Shown: positions 25,776 through 36,279 of the stretch, piece after piece
Layout of the letters: each line of letters starts with the position of its first letter
How positions within the stretch are numbered: position 1 is the stretch's first letter
From: Nepenthes gracilis
Taxonomy: Eukaryota; Streptophyta; Magnoliopsida; Caryophyllales; Nepenthaceae
Direction: 5' to 3'
Assembly: GCA_033239525.1 (NCBI GenBank)
Contig: BSYO01000025.1
Coordinates: forward strand, 8,714,001 to 8,778,000
DNA: 64,000 nt
Translations under genes and position numbers: made by a program
Notes under the pieces: model-generated
The model's database searches: none
Told to the model about the DNA's origin: nothing
What the model saw: the letters and a program-made list of their open reading frames with translations, nothing else

Positions 25776-26964
25776 TGATGGGTATCTTATAGTTAGGGCC
25801 CGCGGTCAAAAAAACCAAATAGCGCATTTGACGGTCAACTCGAATAATGGCCTAACAGACGGAGGAAAAGCCCAAATCCTAAAGGTCAAGCTTGATCAGC
25901 GCCGGCGTTGGCCGTTGAGACGCCAAAGCGCGGCCAACTTCATATATGCAGTCGGTCAACCCAAGCATTGGCCGAAATATTTTAGTAGTAGTAGGCCCAA
26001 AAAGGCAATAAACCTACTACGGGCCAGGCCCAATTTGACAGGCGAACTCGTGCATGAAAAGTAACGACCCTTTCATGATTACACGCTTTCCTAAAATGTG
26101 ATCTTCTCCAAAAAGGCGACAATGAACTCTGCGCCAACGTTGGAGTCAAAACAGTCACAAGAGCATGAAAGAGATGAGATGATTTGAATATCTGGTTGTA
26201 ATGTTAGAAGTAAAAGGATCCATCAAATCATGCCTATCAAGCTCACCAACTCAAAAAAGGCCGTCATTGTCAGTCCAGAAGAACATGCCACCTTGCCCAG
26301 AGAATGTGGCTCTCCTACTATCCATATAAGCTTGAAGTCTTCATTCTGGAAGACACAAACAAACAAATGCCCTGATATACGCTCTAAAACAAGGCTCTAA
26401 AGTAGAAGCTTTTGTACACGCTCTCTAACTTGCCTTCAAGAGAAAATTCAGAACACACTTTCTGGAACAACAAGGAGACTTCCTACAGTCTAACTCACGA
26501 ACGCTTACAGTGCTTGACTAGAGACTCTCTTTCCCTTTCTCTCTGCATAAGCATCCACCTCCAATCACACCAAAAGCCTTCAGATTGCAGGAGTCCTTTC
26601 AGGCTTTCTAAGAACTGTTTTCCAAAGCTTCCCGTAAGTTTTCCAAAGCTTCCACACTTACGGGACACTGCTTTCACTCGCTCTCTGTGAGCAGTAAGTT
26701 GGAACTCACATTCGCAACGAGCCAACACTCCCGACAAACTCATTCTCTTTTTCTCTCTTTTTTACTTATCAGTCTACCTTCCCTGATTCGAAGGCTTTTT
26801 ACTGACTTAAGAGTCGGAGTGTTTTTGGTGGAATAACCTTCGGGTGACACACTGACCTCTCGTTCACTTTAGTGATGTGTAGGATTCAGACTCAGCGAAT
26901 GGAGTTGGGTCAGACCATCCATACGAATCCGAATTTATTTGAAGTCGGATCCAGGTACACATCA
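25776..26964 (+). repeat. TAT-2 5' LTR
   Basis: Starts TGATGGGTATC and ends GGTACACATCA directly before the primer site. It shares with the TAT-1 LTR the GACGGTCAACTCGAA and GGGCCAGGCC stretches near the start, and CTTAAGAGTCGGAGTGTTTT and GGATCCAGGTACACATCA near the end. Confidence 0.75.
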
Positions 26965-26983
26965 TTGGCGACGTTTGTAGGAA
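26965..26983 (+). other. TAT-2 primer-binding site
   Basis: TTGGCGACGTTTGTAGGAA begins at the LTR end. It is a decayed form of the TTGGCGCCGTCTNTGGGAA site seen in TAT-1 and TAT-4 and is clearly not the initiator-Met type. The tRNA was not determined. Confidence 0.7.
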
Positions 26984-27035
26984 TACACTACAAAAAGCCA
27001 ACCACATTTTCCAGAAACTCTCTCCGATCGACAGA

Positions 27036-28793
27036 ATGGTGAATATGAGGGCGTAAGCAAGCGAGCCTGCCCGAGACGTGATTTTCCGAAACCGAGACCA
27101 CACCATCGGCGCTGTGGTCAACGGGGTAGCCGGTGGAATCCCGGCATCCTTTTTTCAGAACCTGGCAGAGCACATGCACAATACAGACAGGATGCTCCAA
27201 ATACTCTGTGCCCGCTAGGAGCATACTCTGCTAGGGGTTACTCCTGCAGTGGCCCCAGCACCGGCATCCAGAAGAGAAGGCCAAAGAAAGAAAGTTTCGA
27301 CGTAACAAACCAGAAGACTGACCAACACTCCCACGCCCATGTCCTCACATGTTTAAAGCCGTTTGAGGTGCGAGGAGCGAGAAACCATCGCAGCCCTAGT
27401 TGAAAGCCCAGAACGAAGGAACCCTAGATACTCTCAAGAAGAGTCTAGGCCCCAGGCTCAGGAGGGAGCTTCCCGGGCCCCGGGATCAGCCAAGGACGCA
27501 GCCGTCCTACTGCTGCTCCAGCCCGAGAAAGAACGGAGTTGAGAGCGTATCTCAATTCCAAGAGATCCGCCAACGCCGCTCCAATAGACCCAAGGTTGGA
27601 GAAAATATGGAACCACATCTTCAAAGGTGACGAACGCACCACCAATGTCGACAAATCTCCCTTCACGGCGGAGATTTTAAACCATCCTATGAAGGTGAAG
27701 TTCAAGATGCCAGCCCTTGACTCTTACAATGGGAGTGTGGATCCTGTCGACCATCTCACCCACTTTCGCACCCATCTAGGTCTACAGGGGCTGGATGACA
27801 CAGCCATGTGTCACTGTTTTCCCCTCACACTAAGAGGGAACGCCTGCATTTGGTTCCATTATCTCCCTCCAGACTCAATCCGAAGCTTCCAGGAGTTTGT
27901 GGATCTCTTATTATCTCAGTACGCCTCCAGTCACAGGGAGAAAAAATAGACGTGGCATCTGTCGCATATCAAGTAGAAACACGGAGAGAATCCACAAAGA
28001 TTTCTGGATCGCTTTGTGGCAGAAGCCAGGCGAATCCCCCTACTGACGGAGGAAATAAAATTAGGCAGTTTCATTTCGGCACTGGCGCACGGGAAGTTCT
28101 TTAGGCACCTAGTGCACAAGAATCTGCAGACCTTTTGGAAAGTAGAGGCCATCATTGTAACGTCCCCGACGCACCCGCATGTAGATATTGTCCGCTTTGA
28201 CCTGGGTGAACTTCGCGGCATCTCCAGCCTACAGATCGAGGCCTGGGAGAACTTCACGGCGTCCCCAGCCTACAGGCCTCACGGTTTTGTTCCTGGAAGA
28301 CGGAGTCCACCGCTCCCAAAACGCGTTTACAAGAAGGGAGGTGTCCACGCCCTTATAAGGACGTTTCATTCCCCTCCCCCGATCCAATGTGGGACACTAC
28401 AATCACCAAGGCCTACGCGGTCGCAAAGGAGTCAAATAAGGCAAAGCGTCCAGATCGACCTAAGTAGCCTCACTCTTTCTCGCCAAAAGAAAAGAGGAAG
28501 CACAACGGTGGTAATTACTCCCACCAAAAACGCCATAGCGCTGGACCGCCAGAGCGCAACAACCATGGACCCATTAGCCTGACACCCTAAAATGACATGC
28601 GCTCAAACGTCCTCATGCAGATCCATGGGGAGAAGTTTCTTAAGTAGCCAAAACCACTTAAGAAGGCAGAGGGAGGAAATCTAGCCAAGTACTGTAACTT
28701 CCACCGATCTCCCGGGCAGTCCACGGAGGATTGCAAGACTCTTCAAAAGGAGATTGAGGAGCTCATCAAGAGGGGTCACCTCACCAGGTTCGT
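27036..28793 (+). pseudogene. TAT-2 gag remnant
   Basis: The first ATG at 27036 reads MVNMRA then a stop (MVNTRAQAS in TAT-1 and TAT-4). The Retrotrans_gag core lies at 27600-27949: SPFTAEILNHP, VDPVDHLTHF, CHCFPLTLRGNACIWF, which forms the capsid-like particle. After a frameshift, RFVAEARRIPLLTEEIKLGSF and FFRHLVHKNLQTF follow (28010-28145). The frame is then interrupted by the insert at 28156-28401 and resumes. The C-terminal zinc-binding-like motif NFHRSPGQSTEDCKTLQKEI lies at about 28697, with H of GH changed to Q. Confidence 0.85.
28156..28401 (+). mobile_element. Short LTR (TRIM-type or solo) inside TAT-2 gag
   Basis: 246 bp starting TGTAACGTCCCC and ending GGGACACTACA (TGTA/TACA ends), bordered by ATCAT (28151-28155) and ATCAC (28402-28406). 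TAT-1 has the undisturbed site at about 35753 (CCATCACCAAGGCCTAC), so this is a clean insertion. Inner motifs include GATATTGTCCGCTTTG, CCTCACGGTTTTG, AAAACGCGTTT and the promoter-like CCCTTATAAGGACG. These are reminiscent of short LTRs of plant miniature (TRIM) retrotransposons; the family name is not certain. Confidence 0.75.
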
Positions 28794-28969
28794 CAAGGGC
28801 CCCGGTCAAAGCTCTCGCGACACAGGCGACGAAGAATCCGGAGCCTCACCTCCACGGAACCGAGTTGCGGCAGGAGTAGTCACCACGATCACCACCCAGC
28901 CAGTAAAGACTCCAATGGACAATAGGGACCAGCATGCAGGGAGGAAGATGCTACGCACTACTGGCAATG

Positions 28970-29572
28970 TCATTAGTTTTAGTGACGATGACTTAACGCA
29001 TGCGGTTTTCCTATACAGATGCCCTCGTTGTATCATCACTCTTTTCCAACGATAGTGTTGACTACCAGATGAAACATGTATTTATTGATAATGAAAGTTC
29101 GTATGATTTACTTTATCTCGATGCGTTCTTTAAACTTGGTTTGAAAAAGACTCAACTAAAATCTACTGAATGGCCATTATATGGCCTCGACAATGAACCA
29201 GTGCCCGTTCAAGGGACGATCAGACTTGAAGTCACCCTACGAACATACCCGAGAACCACAAGTCGTACACTTACCTTCTTGGTAGTCGACTTACCCTCCG
29301 TGTACAACGCAATACTAGGCCAGCCAGGTCTAACAGCGTTTGGGGCCATCACTTCAATACCACACCTTCAAATAAAATTTTCGTCGCCATACGGCGTAGG
29401 AAAAGTGCTGGGCGACCAAGTTACTGGACGGACATGTTATATGTCCCAAATCGCTCCTAACGACAATGCCAAAACAACGGGAGAACTTGATCATCGAGAC
29501 GAGGCAACCTTGCAACAAGCGCAGTCTGGTGAGGCGACCGACTTTGTCCCATTGAATCTGGACGATCCATAA
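28970..29572 (+). pseudogene. TAT-2 protease region
   Basis: Open from 29000 to 29572. Retroviral-type aspartic protease: VFIDNESSYDLLYLDAFFKL, where TAT-1 has VFIDNGSS, so the G of the catalytic D-[ST/N]-G triplet has become E. Then VPVQGTIRLEVTLRTYPR, LTFLVVDLPSVYNAILGQPG and HLQIKFSSPYGVGKVLGDQ, which are standard for TAT/Retand proteases. FSDDD at about 28980 is the usual lead-in, but in a different frame. The enzyme would cut the polyprotein; this copy cannot be active as written. Confidence 0.85.
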
Positions 29573-29599
29573 AGGTGCGCATGAATTGGCGACTCACTC

Positions 29600-30153
29600 A
29601 CAAGCGCGCTATACAAAGAACTAATCTCGTTCCTGCGACAGAAGGCTGACATCTTCAAGTGGACTCCGGCTGACATGCCCGGAATTCCTGACTGGATAAT
29701 GGTCCACAAGTTGGGCCTCGACCCAGATCAGAAACCTGTCAGACAGAAGCGGAGGAACCCCTCCGTGAAAAAACTAATTGCCATCCGAGAAGAGGTAAAG
29801 AAACTGTTGGAGGCTGGGTTCATCATGGAGGTTTAGTACCCTGATTCGCTCTCAAACGTCATCTTGGTAAAGAAGAGCAATAGGAAGTGGAGAAAGCTTG
29901 CCCAAAAGACAGCTTTCCTTTACCCAAAATTGACCTGCTGGTAGACTCGATATCCAGACATGAGCTCTTGAGTTTCATTGACACCTACTCATGCTACAAC
30001 CAGATCCGGATGAGTTCGAATGACGAAGAACACATCTCGTTTATGACAGACTAGGGGGACCTATTGTTATAAAGTAATATCCTTTGAGCTGAAGAACGCA
30101 GGAGCCACCTACCAGTGGCTGGTGAACAAAATATTCAAAAAACAAATCGGCCG
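29600..30153 (+). pseudogene. TAT-2 reverse transcriptase start, truncated
   Basis: Frame-broken RT N-terminus: FKWTPADMPGIP, KLGLDPDQKPVRQKRRN, LIAIREEVKKLLEAGFI, a stop at 29835, then VILVKKSNRKWR. Later, out of frame, come ELKNAGATYQWLVNKIFKKQ and IG. It ends at the 30154 junction, before the YxDD catalytic motif. Confidence 0.85.
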
Positions 30154-30325
30154 TGTAATATTTCGGATCCCGATTAGATTATTTTAATATTAATTGTGAT
30201 TTTGAATATTTCAGAAGTGGTAAAAGTAAATTAAAATATTCTAAAATTTTGAGAAATGATCGGGATTTTGGAGCAGCTCCTGAGGTGTGCCTGTGCTGTT
30301 GTTCGGAATCCGATTTGGATTTAAA

Positions 30326-30380
<55 letters not shown>

Positions 30381-31570
30381 GATTAAAAAAAGGGGAGAAA
30401 CAAAAAGAATGGGGAAATAGGGAATCGGGGAAAGAAAGGAGGGAGTCAGGGAGAGAGAGTGAGGCGGCTAGGGTTCGAGCAAGAAGGAGGAGGAAGAGAA
30501 GGGAGAAGGAGCAAGAGGGCGGCGGCGGCGACAGCGCCGCAGGTGAACGGCGGTCGATGGTGGTTGTGGGTGTGGCAGCGATTGTTGCGGAGTTGCGGGT
30601 TGAGGCGGCGGCGGCACTGGATGAGGGAATCGGTGCCGGGAGAGTCGATGGTGGCCGTTCGGGGTGATAGTGGAAACATCGGTGGTCGCAGTGGTGAGCT
30701 ATGACGTGGCGTAAGCTGCGGCGTGCGTGATGGTTGATGTGGCGGTGCGAGGGGAGAGAGAGGCGGCGAGACGTTGCGGCGAGGAGTGATGGGCCTCATG
30801 CGGCGTCGCGCCCATTTGGGTGGTGGTGCCGAGGAGGAGGCGGGCGGCCACGTGAGGCGGTACGGTGGTCAGCGCGCGGTGGAAGGCGGGCAGTGGTGGC
30901 AGAGGCCACACATGAAGAAGAGAGGAAGGGGCGCGCAGAGGAGAGAAAGAGGACACGATAGAGGAGAGAGAAAGGCTCGATTAGAGTGCTTTGGGATATC
31001 CTTTCTTCAGATCTGCAGAGTATAATATTAAGGCAAATATCCTCTAGCCCTATTCTTGGTCTGATTTAATTTCTGATGCATTTTGACTGCTATGAAAGAT
31101 TTTACTAATATGCATATATTTTTATATACCCCTAATTTATCAATTATGTACATGCATGTATATTTTATCAGTTGTGCAGTGGATTTGGACTGGTATTTAT
31201 GATTTGGAGGGATTTTGGACACCCAGCCGATATATATATATGTTTATGTATCCGTATCTTGTGGAACCATAAATCAGGCCGTGCGTACCACCACACACAC
31301 GCTGCCGGGGGTGAGATCACTACGGGACCATGGCGGCTCGAGACCCTAGGGGTTGATTTGTGATCCGATGTATTAGCTGTTTGTGGCGCCGCTCCCGACG
31401 GGGAGGATTAGTCCCGACGGGGAGGCTTAGTCTCGACAGGGACGTATATAATAGGCTACTTCCACCGGAATGAAGGTTGAGATATTTTGTAGCTGACCTA
31501 CCCCACTGTGTATTTAATTGAGAACCATCGTAAGGAATTGACAGAAAACTAACATATTTGGACGTCCTAG
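30154..31570 (+). repeat. LTR-like sequence, TGTAAT family
   Basis: Begins TGTAATATTTCGGATCCCG at a sharp junction with TAT-2 RT. The order (TGTAAT start, AT-rich part, AAT microsatellite, purine-rich GGGGAGAAAC, then GC-rich CGGCGGCGGCG) parallels the LTR at 54162-56832, though most of the sequence differs. A 24-bp unit around CCCGACGGGGAGG repeats about 2.5 times at 31395-31443. The right end was not found. It probably is an LTR or solo LTR of another gypsy family. Confidence 0.45.
30326..30380. repeat. (AAT)n microsatellite
   Basis: About 18 units of TAA/AAT without interruption. Confidence 0.95.
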
Positions 31571-31574
31571 GTTT

Positions 31575-31992
31575 GAGAAAGTCAACGTCTAGGTTTCAGA
31601 GTCCTCGTCCATGACTTCTCGAATTCCTTGGACACCTCAGAGTCTGCATCCATTAGACTTCTCTGACATCTCAGAGTCCGCGTCCCCAAGTCCGCGTCCA
31701 TCAGACCTCTCGAACTTCTTGGACACCTCAGAGTCCGCATCCCCAAGTCCGCGTCCATCAGACTTCTTAGACACCTCAGAGTTTGCGTCCCCAAGTCCGC
31801 GTCCATCAGACCTCTCGGACTTCTTGGACACCTCAGTGTCCGCGTCCCCAAGTCCGCGTCCATCAGACTTCTCCGTCCAAATGTCTGCGTTCTCCAGTAT
31901 GCATCCTTCCCCTTCCACATGTCCACGGACTATGTCTTTCCAAAGTTCGCAGACAAAGTGCCACCAAGGGAGTGACCGCAAACTCCAATATC
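31575..31992 (-). repeat. Copia LTR fragment with expanded minisatellite
   Basis: Read on the minus strand, both ends match the copia LTR at 13379: GCGGTCACTCCCTTGGTGG and GTCCGTGGACATGTGG at 31920-31985, and GACGAGGACTCTGAAACC with CTAGACGTTGACTT at 31577-31611. In the intact LTR these ends are about 220 bp apart; here the distance is about 410 bp because of the tandem repeat at 31631-31880. Confidence 0.65.
31631..31880 (-). repeat. Minisatellite of 57/48-bp units in copia LTR
   Basis: Repeat starts (GACACCTCAG on the plus strand) at 31631, 31665, 31722, 31770 and 31827, spaced 34, 57, 48 and 57 bp. Each unit carries CCCCAAGTCCGCGTCCATCA; the 48-bp unit lacks CTCGGACTT. It is open in several frames only because the period is a multiple of 3. 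Confidence 0.9.
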
Positions 31993-32400
31993 ATAAAATT
32001 GCAATGAGTACAATTCCTTAACATTCGATCAAAGGAAAAACAGAGATGCCAGTCTAAACTCAAAACTATTGGCGGAAGCAAATACAACCCTTTAGTATAA
32101 AAGTGGAAGCATAGACCTTCCCAATGTCCTTTTAAAATATGACTACTGAAGTCCCCAAAAAGCCTTCAATAAATTCTCTCGATCTGGGACCCGCTCCACT
32201 CAATCTTGCTCGTCAGGCATTATGTCCACAGTCTTATCTGAAAATGGTGAAAGAATGAGTCGAAGTCAAACAAGGTAAAAAAAAAACATGTAGTGAAACA
32301 ATTTAAAACACATGCTCAATCGATCAAAGAATCATCGGTATGGTTATTTCAACATATAGGTTTACCATCTAGCAGAAACTCGAGTTCTTGAACAAAATGC
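31993..32400 (-). repeat. Gypsy LTR tail fragment
   Basis: On the minus strand, CAGATAAGACTGTGGACA (32213-32230) matches CAGATAAGACTGTAGAGC at 4132-4149, and a CTGACGAG...GATTGAGTGG stretch follows as at 12150. This is the late part of a Tekay-like LTR. On the minus strand it lies downstream of the 37-bp array, the same order as in the LTR ending at 12695. Confidence 0.5.
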
Positions 32401-32401
32401 T

Positions 32402-32697
32402 ACATTTAAGGTCTGCAGTCTCGACCGTCCAAAACGCCACATTTAAGGTCTATGGTCTCAACCGTCCAAAACGCCACATTTAAGGTCTATGGTCTCGACC
32501 GTCCAAATTGCTACATTTAAGGCCTGCAGTCTCGACCGTCCAAAACGCCACATTTAAGGACTACAGTCTTGACCGTCGAAAACGCCACATTTAAGGTTTA
32601 TGGTCTCGACCGTCCAAAATGCCACATTTAAGCTCTATGGTCTCGACCGTCCAAAACGCTGCATTTAAGGTCTGTAGTCTAGACCGTTCAAGAACCG
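32402..32697 (-). repeat. Tandem repeat, 8 x 37 bp
   Basis: Units begin at 32402, 32439, 32476, 32513, 32550, 32587, 32624 and 32661, with no length change. Each contains ACATTTAAGG and TCTCGACCGTCCAAAA with a few substitutions. On the minus strand the unit (GGTCGAG, then GACCTTAAATGTGG) resembles the 33-bp unit at 11753 (GGCCGAG, then GGCCTAAAATATAG). Confidence 0.93.
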
Positions 32698-33423
32698 GTT
32701 TCAAAATCTCATTTCTATGCCGTTTTCATAAGTCATAGTGCAGAGCCGATTTCAAACTCACATTCAGTTGTCAGTTTCAAATTATAACACATGGCCGGTT
32801 TCAAATTTCCTTCATGAATGCCGGTTTCAAATTTACTTCATGAATGCCGGTTTCAAATTTACTTTACAAAATGTCTGTTTCAGATTATCACACAAGCCAG
32901 TTCCGATTTCAACATGCAAAGGCCAGTTTTGATTCTTAACATGCAAAGGGCTGGTTTTGATTTTTAACATGTAAAGGTCGATTTCGATTTCAACATGCAA
33001 AAGGCCGGTTTTGATTTCAACAAGCAAGCCGGTTCCGATTTCATCATACAAAGGCCGGTTTCGATTTCAACAAGCAAGCCGGTTCCGATTTCAACTTACA
33101 AAGTCTGGTTTTGATTTTCAACGTGCAAAGGCCAGTTTTGATTCTTAACATGCAAAGGCCGGTCTTGATTTTAACACGCAAAAAGGCCGATCTTAACTTT
33201 AACATACAAAGAGGCCAATCTTGATTTTAACTTGCAAAGGCCGGTCTTGATTTGAACATGCAAAGAGGCCGATCTTGATTTTAACATGCAAAGGCCGGTC
33301 TTGATTTGAACATGCAAAGAGGCCGATCGTGACTTTAACATGTAAAGGCCGGTCCTGATTTGAACATGCAAAGAGGCTGATCTTCATTTTAACATGTAAA
33401 GGTTGGTCTTCATTTCAAAATGC
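32698..33423 (-). repeat. CATGCAAAGG minisatellite, left part
   Basis: From about 32735, degenerate CCGGTTTCAAAT units pass into regular units. By 33230 two alternating half-units occur: AACATGCAAAGAGGCCGATC + TTGATTTT (28 bp) and AACATGCAAAGGCCGGTC + TTGATTTG (26 bp), giving a 54-bp higher-order unit. It stops at 33423, where TAT-1 begins, and resumes at 44397. Short open frames here are only translations of the repeat. Confidence 0.92.
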
Positions 33424-34586
33424 TGATGGGTACACCAAAAATAGGCTGGCCCCGCAAAAGTCAAAGGCCCAGGACGACGGTCAACACTCTAACGGCCCAA
33501 TTAAAAACGGGCCCAAGAGCTAAAAAGCCCAAGGCGGTCAACGCTGGCATTGACCGTCTGGCGGCCAACTCTCAAACAGATGGTCAACTCAAACGTTGAC
33601 CGTCTGCCTTCTGCGCATTAGGCCCAAAGAGGCTTACTACATTAATGGGCCTGGCATACTCAGGCCCATAGCCCATCAGGCGGTTAATAGTTGACGTCTT
33701 TCACAAGGGCGACCAACACGCACGCTGCCGGTCAACTCGAACATTGACCGTCCGCGTTTTGCACAATGGGCCCCAAGAAGCCTTTCTACAGTAACGGGCC
33801 TGACTCTTTTAAGCTCACAAATCCTCAAAAGGCCAACAACGATCCTCCAAGGATATTCCACGATCTCGACTCAGACCAAAAAGGACATTAACAAGATTGG
33901 CGCCCTTCAAAGAAGAAAAGTACTAGATCTTCCCAATTCCTTGACAACCAAGTCACTCACTCAAAGAATATCCGAGAGGGAAAGAAACCAACTTGAAAAG
34001 TTGTTGGCCGCCTCACAAGGAAACAATCACGCCCACCTTGGCAATCGGCATTTGCTCCGAAAGGGCCGGCCCAGTGGACCCGAGGAGGGATCACGCCTTC
34101 CAAAGGAGGAAGATCACCCTCTCAGCCATTAAATAAACCATAGAATCATCATTCTAGGGGGGATTCTCATCTAAGCTTTGATTGACACTTCAACAGATCC
34201 AATTGCATACGCTTCCTGTAAGACAACAGAGTGCCCAGAGAAATCGGCCTGCTCTGCCACCTTCGCTCTCCAGTAAACCCTAAGGCAACAAGCGAGCCCT
34301 CACGACCGCTTACTGCCTTCCCACCTTTCAGATTCAAGAAGACCTCACGTCTCTCTTACACCTGGATCAAACACTCGAACTCTCTCTCTCTATTTCCAGT
34401 TTCTTCCTTTTGAAGACTGTTTTACTAACTTGAGCGTTGGAGTGTTTTCGGTGGGACAACTTTCCCCCGAACACGCTGACCTCTTGTTTAGTTTAGTGGT
34501 ATGCAGGATCCAACTCAGGAAACGGAGCCAGAGCCAAGACAGGGAAACCATCCGAATCTGTTCAAAGTTCGGATCCAGAGACGCAA
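33424..34586 (+). repeat. TAT-1 5' LTR
   Basis: Starts TGATGGGTACACC. Ends near GGATCCAGAGACGCA, where the 3' LTR has GGATCCAGAAACACATCA. The two LTRs align throughout, with several small indels and clear divergence, so the insertion is old. It carries several copies of CGTTGACCGTC and GGTCAAC. Confidence 0.88.
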
Positions 34587-34605
34587 GCGCGCCGTCTGTG
34601 GAAAG
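34586..34605 (+). other. TAT-1 primer-binding site
   Basis: AGCGCGCCGTCTGTGGAAAG at the LTR end, a mutated TTGGCGCCGTCTGTGGGAA type. This distinguishes TAT elements in the window from the Met-tRNA-primed ones. Confidence 0.7.
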
Positions 34606-34669
34606 CGCTTACAAAAGCCTACCACTAAAATCTGCACAAACTTTCTCTCTGTCACCTTTTGATTCTACA

Positions 34670-36180
34670 ATGGTGAACACGAGAGCCCAAGCTAGCGACC
34701 CCGCCAGAGATGCTGCTAACCCCAACCAGGACCACGCTGTTGGAGCCATGGTCAACGGGGCCACAGGCGGAGTTCCATAGCCTTACTTTCAAAATCGGTG
34801 GAGCGAGATGCGGCGAATAATCGCTGCCTTGACTACTTTATGCGCAGAACGAGTAACGACAATAAGTGGCTCCACCAGTAGCCATTCCTGCTCCTGCCAC
34901 AAAAAGAGGTGGCCAGAGGAAGAAAAAGCCGGCCAAGAGGCTCGGAAAGATTGGAGACAACGGCTCAAAGCCATCCTCCTACGTTCCCGGCCAAACAGGC
35001 CTATGGAACACTCCGGAGTACATCTCATTGAGAGAGCCCCGAAAGCAAAAATCCTCGATACTCTCGGGCGAGAAGACAACCCACGCAGATCCGGGAGCAA
35101 GCTCTCCGGACTTGCCCGACCCACCGGAGGTGATCGACTTGAATTAAGATAAGACAGAGTTAAAGGTTTACCTCGACTCCAAACGATCAGCAAACGTTGC
35201 CCGCACCAATCTACGGGTGGACAAGATCAGGAACCGTGTGTTCCAACAGGAAGAGCGCATCATCGACCTGGATCGGTCTCCTTTCACTGCAGAGATCTTG
35301 AGCCGTCCACTGTCGTCAAAATTCAAGATGTCGTCCCTTGACTTATACGATGGGGGTAGTGATCCGGTTGACCACCTGGATCACTTTTGCACCCATCTGA
35401 GTCTACAAGGGCTAGAAGACTCAGCGATGTGCCGCTGTTTCCCGCTCACACTAAAGGGAGACGCTCGAATCTGGTTCCGCCACCTCCCTTCCGGTACTAT
35501 AATAAGTTCCGTGAGCTCACGGACCTCTTCCCGCTCGAGACGCTTCGAGCCGATGGGAAAAGAAAGCAGTCATGGCATCTCTCACATAAAGCGGCGGGAG
35601 AGAACCCACGGGCGCTTCTTGGATCGCCGTGGCGGAGGCCGGAAGGATCCCGGATCACGAAGAGATGAAACAGGCGATTTTCATCTCGCTTCTTTCCGGT
35701 GACTTTTTCAAGCACCTTACCCACAAGAATCCTCGAGAGGAGCAGGCGGAATCCATCACCAAGGCCTACGTTGTAGCAGAATAGGCCAATGAGGCAAAAC
35801 GTCCAAAGTAGGTGGATCGGCCTGGCAGTGAAGGGAAGGCTGGTGGCGGAGAACTCCCCCGCGAGCGGCGCGAGAGGCCCCAGCAACGCAGAGATTATGG
35901 GCCCACCAGTTTCACACCTCTAACAGATATACACGCCAACGTCCTCATGCACATCCGCGGAGAAAAATTCCTGAAGTGCCCCAAACCGCTGAAGAAAGAC
36001 TGGAAACCAGTCGAAGTTCTGTGACTTCCATCGCTCCGCTGGCCATTCAACTGAGGACTACAAGACGCTGCAGAGGGAGATCAAAGAGCTGATTCACAGA
36101 TGACACCTCACGAAGTTTGTTAAAGGCCACAGAGAACTTCGAAGCGGGCGATGAAGAGGGCGAGGAGCGAGACTTCTCCC
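34670..36180 (+). pseudogene. TAT-1 gag remnant
   Basis: Starts at the ATG at 34670: MVNTRAQASDPARDA, with a stop at 34778. The capsid core follows at 35217-35510: SPFTAEILSRPLSSKFKM, DPVDHLDHFCTHLSLQGLED, CFPLTLKGDARIWFRHLP. Frames then switch (FRELTDLF near 35510, FFKHLTHKNP near 35708). The C-terminal knuckle-like CDFHRSAGHSTEDYKTLQRE (about 36023) has Tyr in place of the last Cys. At least five frame breaks. Confidence 0.88.
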
Positions 36181-36279
36181 GGAACGAGGGGCGAGTGGTT
36201 GACATGGTCACCACTCGACTGCCAAGAGGGACAGCCGATTTGGAGGAAAAGCGCCTGATGTAGATAATACTATTAGCTT

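Larger units (their letters stand above)
25776..30153 (+). mobile_element. TAT-2, Ty3/gypsy TAT/Retand-type, 3'-truncated
   Basis: 5' LTR (25776-26964), primer site, gag, protease and the first part of RT, then an abrupt switch at 30154 to an unrelated LTR-like sequence beginning TGTAATATTT. Coding order and motifs match TAT-1. RNase H, integrase, antisense gene and 3' LTR are absent from the adjoining sequence. A 246-bp LTR-like insert interrupts gag. Confidence 0.8.

Noticed and set aside
28016..28582. Single 188-residue gene
   Set aside because: The frame crosses from gag into the 246-bp LTR insert and back; only the first 45 or so residues are gag-like.
30287..30961. Overlapping Arg- and Gly-rich open frames on both strands
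   Set aside because: GC-rich, purine-biased LTR-like DNA is open in several frames at once; no domain seen.
31611..32021. Pro-Ser repeat protein
   Set aside because: The 57- and 48-bp minisatellite units are multiples of 3 and leave all frames open; the region is LTR-derived.
32402..32697. CRISPR-like array of regular repeats
   Set aside because: Units are contiguous with no unique spacers, and the context is a plant LTR.
33171..33387. Repeat protein with HVQIKTGL-type units on the minus strand
   Set aside because: Direct translation of the CATGCAAAGG minisatellite; mixed 28/26-bp periods break it quickly.
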